A stretch of DNA of 64,000 nt. It comes from DASRDB01 sp035652815. GTDB taxonomy: Bacteria; Chloroflexota; Ktedonobacteria; Ktedonobacterales; Ktedonobacteraceae. Position 1 is the first letter of the stretch; each line of letters starts with the position of its first letter. The notes beneath the pieces are model-generated. The model was not told the origin of the DNA, made no database searches, and saw only the letters and a list, made by a program, of their open reading frames with translations. Positions 26,218 through 34,352 of this stretch are shown here, one piece after another. The position numbers and the translations under genes were made by a program. Where the stretch lies: positions 124,001-188,000 of the forward strand of contig DASRDB010000001.1 in the NCBI GenBank assembly GCA_035652815.1, in the 5' to 3' direction.

Positions 26218-28428
26218 CTACACTCCTGGCTGGGGATAACATCCGCCTGTCGCCGCGTGAGGCAAAGAGCGGATAACACGCGGAGAAAATGAGGCATCTT
26301 CCTGAATAATGCCGTCAAAGTGCAGGGCAGTTACCTGCAAAGTAGAGCAGGCCCCGGGTGTCGGCAGGATGGTCAAATCCAGCTCAGGTAAAATGCCTGC
26401 CTGCCGTTGGACCAGCAGCGAATAGGAACCAGACGGTCGCGGCGGCACATACCATGAGAGCGTCACGGTTATCGTGCAGTTTTTGGGAACGACGACCCAG
26501 CCGCCGTACATGGCAAGCCCTGGTTCGTCGCTGGTCGTATTGGTTGGGCCACCAATGCTGTCAAGTGGATGCCAGCGCGCGCCATCAGGATCGCTGATTG
26601 AGGGCACTGCTGCGCCCGGCTGGTAGAGATACTTCGGGCAGACCAGTTCATCGCCAGGATACACATCTTCCCCAGGGCAGGAGACATAAAGGCCACCACA
26701 CAAGGGGGTTCCAGTATCAAAGCCCTGTCCATAGAGCAGGCGACTGTCGAGTGGCACGTAGACGCGCACGTAATCGCGGTAGGTATCGTAGCCATAGACC
26801 GGGCCAAGCTGGTCGTACATCAGGCGAATCTGTAGCACATGGGTCGCGCCGCCCTGCGCATCCAGCGTCACCATATCGTGCAGGATGGTTTTTACATACT
26901 GTGAAGCCTTGCTGGCGCTGAGATTTTCCTGTACCACGTAGAGTTCATCGTGCGCGGGAGAGCGATCAATCTGTGCCGCGTCACCGTACTTCATCAGCAG
27001 GTTTTCAACCTGTGGGTTGGTGAAATAGACCTGTAGATCTTTGGTCTTCAGATCGTGCAGCAATTCGCGGCCAATATTGAGAATTTCGTCCGGCGGAGCA
27101 TGGCGAATGTGATCCATGAGCAGGTGCGCCAGATAGCCCGTAAACCGTTTGCGCGCCGAGGTACTATTATCGCCGGGTTGATACGCGATCTGCTTGGCAA
27201 TACCCGAGTTGTCCTGTTGATAGTAATGCAGGCGGTCTTCAAGGTTCTGCGCGGTAATGGTTTCATTATAGCCGGGCACGTAAATCGGCCCGATGACCTG
27301 CAAAATATGCTCGATCAGAAATGGCGTAAAGATAATCACGCCATCGACATGATGTCCCACTTCATATTGATACTGGTGGATGGCGACCTGGGCCGCAGTG
27401 GGGAAATCCGCTGAGACGTTAGAGTCGCGCAGACCCCAGTTCGGGAACGGCCACCACGAGCGATACTGCTGCGGTGCAAGCTTGCCAATGGTGGGGCTGT
27501 TATCGGCATATTCCACCAGCGAGATATCGCGCAGCGTAAACGGCGCAATACGTCCACCGTTGATGGTCAGCTCGCCATACTGGCCGGTAAAGCCGCCTGT
27601 GGCGCGCAATTCGGCGCGGTCCATCGTCTGTACTAAAAACGTGCGCGGAGAATCGACACCCAGCACCCAGCCAGCCACACCAATCAGGTTCGACGCCTGC
27701 GCAAGATCGCTCTGCGCCTGTGGAATAGCCTGCACCAGTTGCTCGAACTGGTTGCGCTGGTCGGCGCTGATGGGCAGGCTGTCAATCGAAAGCAGGCGCG
27801 ACTGCTGTTGTATATTGTTGAGCAGGGGCAGCATGCGCGTAATGGTCGAGCCGACGAGGTTAAGCATGTCCTGAGTGACAAGCGGTTTGCTCGAATTGGT
27901 CAGCAATGGGCCGCGAAAGGTAGGAGCAAGCACCAGCGCTGTAGAGGTCAACAGCTTGCCGAGATCGGTGGCATCGATGCCGATCTGGCTGGCGGCGCGG
28001 GCGGTACTCACCATAGGCAAATATTGCGGAAAAGAGTACAGCGCCTCGTAGATGACGGGCGAATGATCGATTTTCGCCTGAAGCTGCGAGAAGTCCACAC
28101 GGGCGGCGGCAAATTCCTGCTGCGCCTTGTGCAGACGGCCTGTATCAAGAAAACCGGATGGATGCGCTTTTACGCCGGTAAAAATGGTTTTCACATTGAG
28201 CAGATGTTGCAGGCCGCTATGCGCCTGGTTGCGCAGGTCTGAATAGGTCGCGTAGGCAGTCACACCAAAACCAACCGTGAAGCCCAGGGGAAGCAGGATG
28301 CCCAGCAACATGACGCTAAAAAGCGCGGCATGCATCATACGCGGCTTTTTGGGGCGCGCAGGTGGAGAAGCAGCCGGTAAACCTCCTGTAGCGCCGGAAG
28401 TGCCGCTTTCGGCTGATGTGACTGACAT
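26218..28428 (-). CDS. DUF4012 family membrane-anchored protein
   Basis: About 736 residues. A proline-rich cytoplasmic start, one N-terminal membrane span (MLLGILLPLGFTVGFGVTAY), then a large extracytoplasmic part with the DUF4012 signature ELRATGGFTGQYGELTINGG. Proteins of this family occur in Actinobacteria and Chloroflexota, often near surface polysaccharide genes, and have no known activity. The ATG three codons into the frame (28428) has GGAG at a proper 10-nt distance, so I use it. The alpha/beta hydrolase gene follows at once. Confidence 0.85.
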   Translation of the reverse strand: MSVTSAESGTSGATGGLPAASPPARPKKPRMMHAALFSVMLLGILLPLGFTVGFGVTAYATYSDLRNQAHSGLQHLLNVKTIFTGVKAHPSGFLDTGRLHKAQQEFAAARVDFSQLQAKIDHSPVIYEALYSFPQYLPMVSTARAASQIGIDATDLGKLLTSTALVLAPTFRGPLLTNSSKPLVTQDMLNLVGSTITRMLPLLNNIQQQSRLLSIDSLPISADQRNQFEQLVQAIPQAQSDLAQASNLIGVAGWVLGVDSPRTFLVQTMDRAELRATGGFTGQYGELTINGGRIAPFTLRDISLVEYADNSPTIGKLAPQQYRSWWPFPNWGLRDSNVSADFPTAAQVAIHQYQYEVGHHVDGVIIFTPFLIEHILQVIGPIYVPGYNETITAQNLEDRLHYYQQDNSGIAKQIAYQPGDNSTSARKRFTGYLAHLLMDHIRHAPPDEILNIGRELLHDLKTKDLQVYFTNPQVENLLMKYGDAAQIDRSPAHDELYVVQENLSASKASQYVKTILHDMVTLDAQGGATHVLQIRLMYDQLGPVYGYDTYRDYVRVYVPLDSRLLYGQGFDTGTPLCGGLYVSCPGEDVYPGDELVCPKYLYQPGAAVPSISDPDGARWHPLDSIGGPTNTTSDEPGLAMYGGWVVVPKNCTITVTLSWYVPPRPSGSYSLLVQRQAGILPELDLTILPTPGACSTLQVTALHFDGIIQEDASFSPRVIRSLPHAATGGCYPQPGV

Positions 28429-28734
28429 CGTTTTCATGCTCCAAATAAATAGTAACCAGTATAGATTTCAGAGATAATAGGAAGAAGATTCCCCCACCCT
28501 TAGTAGATAAGACGATTCAAAACGGCTGCTCGTTTCGCACTATTCCATTGTAGCACGAAAGCAGAAATTTGTCTTTTTACGATTACCATACTTGCGCTTT
28601 TCCAGCGTCATTAAGGTGTATCTGTGAAAAAGCTGAAAATCATACATACACAGGTACAATAAGGGGATGAGTCACTATACTTATCCTGGGGTGCTTCTTT
28701 TTGTTCAATATTGCTCAAAGAAAGGAATCTCATC

Positions 28735-29508
28735 ATGTCCTGGAGGACACGCTTTTTCATGCTTGCGGCGTTGGTCTTTTCCGCGCTGCTCGTGCTGCCG
28801 GGTGTCACACATGCCGCTCCCCGGCAAACAGCGCTTCGCAACAACACGACCACCGTCAGCCTGGCCTTTACGGGATTGATTACTTCCGGGGCCAACTCGG
28901 GTACGGCGCTCACGGGCGGCCTCACAATTGGTATTCGCAGCGATGGTTTCTTCAATGGCAACTTCCACCTGCCTGATGGCACGCAGATTTCGGTCAGTGG
29001 CCGCGTCAGGTCGAATGGCAAGCTCAATATCACTTTTTACACGTCGAGCGGGCAGCCCTTCATCACTGGCCAGGGCCGCCTCAACGCGGCAGGTGAATAT
29101 GTCGGGCCATTCCAGGTGTATAGCGGCGGGAAGCAGGTAGCATGGGGTATCTGGAGCGCGCTGCCCGTTGCCTCTCCCGATAAGGTGCTGGCGCTGGCCT
29201 TTGTGGGCACAACGACAAAAGGCCCGGACGCGGGTGTAAGCTACTCTGGCGCAATCGTGCTGAACAGTAGCACGCTGGTGGGTACGATGAATCTGCCAAA
29301 TGGCGCGATTGTCGGCGTCACCGGGACATTGCTCTCTAATGGACACATCAAAGTGGTCTTTGATCTCGGTGGCGGCGCAAAGATCACGGGTTATGGCAAA
29401 CCCACCGAGAACCCGGCGAACGGGCTGGACAAGGGCTTCAAAGGACCTTTCTATGGCCCGGTTTCCGGCGACATGGGCAGGTGGGTGGCCTACTTCTTCA
29501 ACTTCTAA
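28735..29508 (+). CDS. secreted protein with two internal beta-rich repeats, function unknown
   Basis: 257 residues. Signal peptide with core FMLAALVFSALLVLPGVTHA, cleavage near residue 27. The mature protein has two related units of about 105 residues, beginning VSLAFTGLITSGANSG and LALAFVGTTTKGPDAG, each with a hairpin of the form MNLPNGAIVGVTG or FHLPDGTQISVSG and a GPF/Y box. A beta-barrel or beta-sandwich fold is likely. AAAGGAA precedes the ATG by 8 nt. I do not recognise the family. Confidence 0.75.
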   Translation: MSWRTRFFMLAALVFSALLVLPGVTHAAPRQTALRNNTTTVSLAFTGLITSGANSGTALTGGLTIGIRSDGFFNGNFHLPDGTQISVSGRVRSNGKLNITFYTSSGQPFITGQGRLNAAGEYVGPFQVYSGGKQVAWGIWSALPVASPDKVLALAFVGTTTKGPDAGVSYSGAIVLNSSTLVGTMNLPNGAIVGVTGTLLSNGHIKVVFDLGGGAKITGYGKPTENPANGLDKGFKGPFYGPVSGDMGRWVAYFFNF

Positions 29509-29570
29509 GGGCAACCAGTTCGCTTCCCAGGAGCTTAGGGGCGACCGAAAGCCTTCCTGGAACCAGTCCG

Positions 29571-29641
29571 AAAGCCACCCGCAAGGGGATGGCTCTATCA
29601 TATGAGCCCGCTTGTAGAGCCATCCCCTTGCGGGTGGCTTT
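29571..29641. repeat. palindromic repeat, family D (copy 1)
   Basis: Arms AAAGCCACCCGCAAGGGGAT and complement (about 27 bp) with a 17-bp loop. Other copies at 32403 and 52836, core copy at 40275. Confidence 0.9.
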
Positions 29642-29750
29642 CTTGCCAGGATATGTCACCACATTCCTGGAGCTATTCCTATAGGATAACCTCTCCTCTC
29701 TATGCTATTATCTTCAAAGAGGAGTAAGCGCAGAAAGGAGCATTGCCGGT

Positions 29751-30611
29751 ATGAGTTATCTCTGGAAAATCGATGATGGAAGTAAGATCAAGCTGAGTGA
29801 CTACGACCCCGGAGATACATTTGGGCACAACGATAAGACGGCTGCTGAGAGCGAATTGAAAGACCTGAGCCATGAACTGAGCAAGCTCCAGGAATTGATG
29901 GCGGCGGCCCAGCATCACAGCATGCTCATCATCTTGCAGGGCATGGATACCAGTGGCAAGGATGGCACCATTCGCCACGTGCTTTCAAACGTCAACCCGC
30001 AGGGCTGCTACGTCGTGGCTTTTAAGGAGCCAACCCAGGAGGAGCTGCTGCATGATTTCCTGTGGCGCATTCACAAGGCGACACCGGCGCGGGGATTGAT
30101 GGCCATTTTCAACCGCTCCCAGTACGAGGATGTGCTGGTCACGCGAGTACATCACCTGGTGCCGCAAGAAGTGTGGACACGGCGCTATAAGGAAATCAAC
30201 CATTTCGAGCAACTGCTGGCGAACAATAACACGATTATCCTCAAATTCTTCCTGCATATCAGCTATGATGAGCAGGAACGCAGGTTGCTGGCGCGCGAGC
30301 AGGACAAGGACAAAGCCTGGAAGCTTTCGCTCTCGGACTGGGAAGATCGCAAATACTGGGACGCCTATCAGAAAGCCTACGAGGACGCCATTTCCGCTTG
30401 CAACTCGAAGGACGCCCCCTGGTATATCGTGCCCGCCAATCACAAATGGTATCGCAATCTCGCTATTGCCCACACGCTTGTGCATGTCATGCATCAACAC
30501 AAGGACGAGTGGAAAGGGGAACTGGAGAAGCGCGGCAAGGAAGAGTTGCAGGAGATAGAGCAGGCGCGGAACAACAAACAAGGGGCAGGCAAGGCCGCAA
30601 GCGAGGGCTAA
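29751..30611 (+). CDS. ppk2: polyphosphate kinase 2 family protein
   Basis: 286 residues, one PPK2 domain. Walker A GMDTSGKDGT (about residues 64-73), and the lid/Walker B region IFNRSQYEDVLVTRVH fit polyphosphate:nucleotide phosphotransferases. A single domain of this length is found in class I and class III PPK2 enzymes, which phosphorylate nucleoside mono- or diphosphates using polyphosphate; the exact class is not clear from motifs alone. The C-terminal tail is charged and helical. AAAGGAG lies upstream of the ATG. Confidence 0.9.
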   Translation: MSYLWKIDDGSKIKLSDYDPGDTFGHNDKTAAESELKDLSHELSKLQELMAAAQHHSMLIILQGMDTSGKDGTIRHVLSNVNPQGCYVVAFKEPTQEELLHDFLWRIHKATPARGLMAIFNRSQYEDVLVTRVHHLVPQEVWTRRYKEINHFEQLLANNNTIILKFFLHISYDEQERRLLAREQDKDKAWKLSLSDWEDRKYWDAYQKAYEDAISACNSKDAPWYIVPANHKWYRNLAIAHTLVHVMHQHKDEWKGELEKRGKEELQEIEQARNNKQGAGKAASEG

Positions 30612-30623
30612 CCTGCCTCCACA

Positions 30624-30779
30624 TGTCATCCTGAGCGCAGCGAAGAATCTGCGGACGAGTGGACATCATCCAAAAGCGTATAGCCTTTCCATGTCATCCT
30701 GAGCGCAGCGAAGAATCTGCGGTCCCCACATGCGAATCGTCCGGCCAACGCGAGATCCTTCGCGGCGCTCAGGATGACA
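30624..30779. repeat. family A repeat, one half copy plus one full copy
   Basis: A lone left arm (TGTCATCCTGAGCGCAGCGA) at 30624-30650 is followed 40 bp later by a complete element at 30692-30779. The right arm reads GCGGCGCTC while both left arms read GAGCGCAGC, so the two arms come from different sequence variants. Confidence 0.88.
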
Positions 30780-30809
30780 GACGAGAGGGGGGTTTTTCAT
30801 CGCTTGCTA

Positions 30810-32210
30810 CTACAGTTTGCGCGTGAGCCTGCGAGTGCGGGCAGGCGGCGGATAGTAGCTGGGCACGACGGAGATGATATCGCCGATACGTACCTGTACC
30901 TGTAAGTAGCGCGTGCCGGGGCGATGATACTGGGCAAACAGCATCAAGGCTTGATGAGCAATCACGTCTGCTTCATCGATGTGGCGCGAGAGAATCATCT
31001 GGCCGCCAAGCGTCTCCTCGGCGGAGGTGACGGCCATCTCCTCGCCATCATCGCCCAGCACCAGTTTGCGCGTTTCGCGGCGCATCATGCGGTTCGGCCA
31101 GAGAATCAGCGCGATTACGCGACCCTTGATGCGCTGCTCTCGCAAGCGCTCTCCCAGGTAGTCGGCCAGTTTGCGTATAGCGGCGCAGGTTTCATCGGCA
31201 TCGGCGGCGTGATGGAAGCGCACGCGGGCGTTCTGGCTCTGAGGCGGCTTGTCGGGCACAACGAAGCTGCTATCCAGACCATTCGCAACCTGGAAAAGCC
31301 AGCCACCAAGCTGACCCAGGCGGCGGCGCAACCCTTCTTCAGTCAGCGCGGCAACCTGGGCAAAAGTCGTGATGCCAAAATCCTTGAGATGCGACACCAT
31401 CTCCGCGACCGCCATCGCATCGACCTGCTCGCTTCTGCCCTCGACTTCGGGTGGGCGCGAGGCATGGCTATCCTGTTCGCCCAACTCTGGCAGGGCATTG
31501 GGCAGGCCCGCGCCAGCCGAACGCACTTGCAGCAGCATAGAGAGCGGCAAGGTCTGCACAAACGAGGCTTCGCGGCCCGGTGGAATATATAACACGCCCT
31601 GGCGGCCATCTTTGCGGCTCATCAGCGCGGCCAGTTCGGCAATCGCCTTGCCGTTTGCCACACCGACCAGCGCGGTCAGGCCCATTTCCGCGATTTCAGC
31701 GCAAAGACGCTCAGCCAGGACAACAGGCGTATCAAAGGGTATTTCACAGCCGCGCAGGTCAATAAAGGCATCGGCGATGGGCAGCGACTCGATGATGCGC
31801 GAGTAGGCCCGGTAGCGCTCCTTCAACTGCTGCAAGACCGGCTGGTAGCGATCATAAGACGCGGGCAGAAAATGCGCCCGGGGAGCAAGGCGATAGGCGC
31901 GGCGCAAGGGCATTCCGGCAATCACGCCGAGTCGCGCCGCCGCCGGTGAAACATCGATGACCCGCCCCGGCTCGTTTGGCCGCCCCGTACCCGTGCCCAC
32001 GACAAAGGGCTGTCCGCGCAACGCTGGCTCGAACATCTCCTCTAACGTGCAATACAGGTGACGAATACGCGCGTGCATAATGCCCTGTCGCACACGAGTT
32101 CGTTCAGCAAGGCGCGCAGCTTCCTGCAAATCGGCGGGCAATCCAGAAGGCGGACGTTCGGTAGTCTGACCATTATTGGATGTAGGAATATTCAGATTAT
32201 AATGCTGCAT
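30810..32210 (-). CDS. Y-family DNA polymerase homologue lacking catalytic acids (ImuB-like)
   Basis: 466 residues aligning with DinB/UmuC proteins over the palm, finger, thumb and little-finger parts (for example ALRGQPFVVG, ARLGVIAGMPL, YDRYQPVL). Compared with E. coli DinB, the metal-binding Asp8 and Asp10 are Arg48 and Arg50 (IMHARIRHLYC), and the Asp103-Glu104 pair is Ala146-Asp147 (LPIADAFID). Such a protein should not polymerise. This is the situation of ImuB, the inactive partner in the ImuA-ImuB-DnaE2 mutasome. No imuA or dnaE2 lies in the window, so the partner is unknown. The steric-gate position is Tyr53. AGAAGAG precedes the ATG by 5 nt. Confidence 0.82.
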   Translation of the reverse strand: MQHYNLNIPTSNNGQTTERPPSGLPADLQEAARLAERTRVRQGIMHARIRHLYCTLEEMFEPALRGQPFVVGTGTGRPNEPGRVIDVSPAAARLGVIAGMPLRRAYRLAPRAHFLPASYDRYQPVLQQLKERYRAYSRIIESLPIADAFIDLRGCEIPFDTPVVLAERLCAEIAEMGLTALVGVANGKAIAELAALMSRKDGRQGVLYIPPGREASFVQTLPLSMLLQVRSAGAGLPNALPELGEQDSHASRPPEVEGRSEQVDAMAVAEMVSHLKDFGITTFAQVAALTEEGLRRRLGQLGGWLFQVANGLDSSFVVPDKPPQSQNARVRFHHAADADETCAAIRKLADYLGERLREQRIKGRVIALILWPNRMMRRETRKLVLGDDGEEMAVTSAEETLGGQMILSRHIDEADVIAHQALMLFAQYHRPGTRYLQVQVRIGDIISVVPSYYPPPARTRRLTRKL

Positions 32211-32607
32211 ACTGCTCTTCTAGCGCTTCTTTGTTTTCTTAGATTATATCGCAAAACGTGCAATCTGTGGTATATACGAGCAATCGCTTACTAAATCCAA
32301 CGTTTTTCACCGGTAACTTTGCACATGCTACTTATGGCATGGCTCACATCACCCCAAGAAAAGACGCGCAATTCCAATATTTTTGGAACAGACATTGGAG
32401 CAGAAAGCCACTCGCAAGGGGATGGCTCTACAGGCCGTTGCATATGGTAGAGCCATCCCTTTGCGGGTGGCTTTCATCCGAGTTCCTATTTTTTCGTCTA
32501 TGGGTTATACTTAACAAGGTAGCCTTGTGTATTATCGTTCTCATCTATTCTTACCTGTTTACCCTTCAAACGGCAAGCAACCCCACCAGTACAAAGGAGA
32601 CGCGAAT
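32211..32607. other. gene-free divergent region with one family D repeat
   Basis: About 400 bp between the Y-family polymerase homologue and the Clp_N gene. It contains the family D repeat at 32403-32475 and AT-rich flanks. I see no further gene. Confidence 0.5.
32403..32475. repeat. palindromic repeat, family D (copy 2)
   Basis: Arms GAAAGCCACTCGCAAGGGGA and complement; two positions differ between arms (CACTCG against CGGGTG), so this copy is slightly decayed. Confidence 0.88.
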
Positions 32608-33588
32608 ATGCAACCCGAGGACAGGATCGATAAGTTCAATGAATCGGCCAAAAGAGCGTTGAGCCTGGCGCAAGACGAGGCGCTTCGCATGCAGCATAAC
32701 TATATCGGCACAGAACACCTCTTGCTTGGTCTGTTGCGCGAAGAGGAGGGGATAGCGGCGAAGGTTTTGCAGGGTTTGGGTGTGGAAACGAGTAAAGTGA
32801 GACAGGCTGTAGAGTTTATCATCGGGCGCGGAGACAAAATAGTTATGAGCGAAATCGGCCTCACTCCGCGCTCGAAGAAAGTAATTGAACTGGGCATCGA
32901 TGAGGCGCGCCGCCTGGGACATCATTATATTGGAACCGAGCATCTGCTGCTCGGGCTGGCGCGCGAGGGAGAGGGTATTGCCGTTGGTGTGCTGCAAAGC
33001 CTGGGCGTATCGCCTGACAATGTGCGACTCGCTACGCTGAAAGCACTTGGTGCCCCTGTTCCTGAAACGCTCATAGAGCATTCGCCAGAGAGCCAGGTAG
33101 AGGGAGCATCCCAAAGGGCAGAGCCAGTAGCTCAAACGACAGGTAGTAGCCGCTTTGATAAATTCACCGAACGGGCGCGCAGAGTATTTGCATTCGCGCA
33201 GGAAGAAGCCAGGCGCTTCCAGCATAATTTTATCGGTACAGAACATCTCTTGCTCGGGCTTATCCGGGACGGAGATGGAGTCGCTCTACGGGTGATGCGA
33301 AATCTAGGGATAGACCCGGCACAGGTACGCGAAAAGGTTGAGTATATTATTGGTCGGGGCGATAGAATTGTGCAAGGACAAATTGGACTGACCCCCCGCG
33401 CTAAGAAAGTAGTTGAACTCGCTGTAGACGAGGCGCGCAGGATGAATCATCATTACATTGGGACGGAACACCTGCTCCTCGGATTGGTGCGCGAAGGCGA
33501 GGGCATTGCTGCAGGCGTATTGGAAAGCCTGGGGATGAACCTGGAAAAAACGCGCCGAGAGATAAGAAAGGTGCTTGAAGCGGGATAA
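32608..33588 (+). CDS. stand-alone Clp N-domain protein with four Clp_N repeats
   Basis: 326 residues made of two complete ClpC-type N domains (about 1-150 and 185-326), each with two helical repeats carrying HxYIGTEHLLLGL or HNFIGTEHLLLGL. A 35-residue polar linker joins them. No AAA+ ATPase motif exists, so it cannot unfold proteins. Stand-alone Clp_N proteins (ClpS2/ClpT-like or MecA-competing) may act as adaptors or decoys for a ClpC/ClpP machine, but that is inferred. The ATG at 32608 has AAAGGAG 9 nt upstream; the longer frame begins in AT-rich leader. Duplication of one domain into two is clear from the repeated GRGDKIV/GRGDRIV and LTPRSKK/LTPRAKK blocks. Confidence 0.85.
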   Translation: MQPEDRIDKFNESAKRALSLAQDEALRMQHNYIGTEHLLLGLLREEEGIAAKVLQGLGVETSKVRQAVEFIIGRGDKIVMSEIGLTPRSKKVIELGIDEARRLGHHYIGTEHLLLGLAREGEGIAVGVLQSLGVSPDNVRLATLKALGAPVPETLIEHSPESQVEGASQRAEPVAQTTGSSRFDKFTERARRVFAFAQEEARRFQHNFIGTEHLLLGLIRDGDGVALRVMRNLGIDPAQVREKVEYIIGRGDRIVQGQIGLTPRAKKVVELAVDEARRMNHHYIGTEHLLLGLVREGEGIAAGVLESLGMNLEKTRREIRKVLEAG

Positions 33589-33590
33589 TC

Positions 33591-33669
33591 CTGCAGGGAC
33601 GCGATTGATCGCGTCCGCCCCGGCACGCACGCCAGATCAGAGTGGACGCGATCAATCGCGTCCCTACAG
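33591..33669. repeat. palindromic repeat, family B (copy 3)
   Basis: Arms GACGCGATTGATCGCGTCC and complement; the left end reads CTGCAGGGAC where other copies have CTGTAGGGAC. Only a few bases after the Clp_N stop. Confidence 0.9.
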
Positions 33670-33691
33670 GCACAATGCATCATGACAGGTG

Positions 33692-34102
33692 TTACGAGAG
33701 ACCCATCTGTTTGCGCGCTTCCTCAAGTTGCGGATAGAGGTGGTAGACCTGGATGTAATTGCCAGAGGGGTCTTTGGCTGTGAACATGCGACCAGCGCCC
33801 ATATCCATAACCTCACCCAGAATCTCGACCGACTTTGACTGCCAGTCGCGATAGACCGCGTCGGCATCCTCGACCGCGAAGCCAAGAATGATCCCACCAC
33901 GCGCCACGGGAACGCCGTAGGTTGTCTGGTTGGCATCTTGCAGGGCGATGTCGGTAGCACCGGATTTGGAATGCAGGTAGACGAAGCTGTCATCGGGTGA
34001 GGAAAGTTGCTGGATAACTTCAAAACCCAGCAGGTCGGTATAGAATGGCCTGGTGCGGGGCATGTCATTCACGAGAATCATGGCAAGACCTAAATGCGAC
34101 AT
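33692..34102 (-). CDS. VOC-family (glyoxalase/bleomycin-resistance-like) protein
   Basis: 136 residues with two beta-alpha-beta-beta-beta modules. The typical start is LGLAMILVNDMPRTRPFYTDLLGF and the second module has GRMFTAKDPSGNYIQVYHL with the usual metal-site Glu replaced by Gln in NYIQVY. That makes classic metal-dependent glyoxalase or dioxygenase activity doubtful; binding or resistance roles are possible. GAAGGAGGG precedes the ATG. Confidence 0.85.
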   Translation of the reverse strand: MSHLGLAMILVNDMPRTRPFYTDLLGFEVIQQLSSPDDSFVYLHSKSGATDIALQDANQTTYGVPVARGGIILGFAVEDADAVYRDWQSKSVEILGEVMDMGAGRMFTAKDPSGNYIQVYHLYPQLEEARKQMGLS

Positions 34103-34236
34103 GCGAGTGGCCCTCCTTCGTGCTGTCTGTTTCTGATTTCTCAGCGACGTTTTTTACACTGACAGTATACTCTCCTCGCGCCAATAAAACTTCTCGAATC
34201 TTGCGCTTTACGAAAGTTCAGGGAAAGTTTCCCTTT

Positions 34237-34314
34237 CTGTAGGGACGCGATTCATCGCGTCCACCCAGGTGAATCGACGCGAACAGCCAGACGCGATGAA
34301 TCGCGTCCCTACAG
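34237..34314. repeat. palindromic repeat, family B (copy 4)
   Basis: Arms CTGTAGGGACGCGATTCATC and complement, loop about 30 bp. Situated between the VOC gene start and the AraM-like gene end. Confidence 0.9.
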
Positions 34315-34352
34315 AATTTTCCCTTTTTATTTTGTGAAGGTTCATAAAAGTC

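Noticed and set aside
29571..29641. Family D palindrome as a simple intrinsic terminator
   Set aside because: It has no T-run and recurs in non-terminal places, so it is listed as a repeat, though it may still stop transcription.
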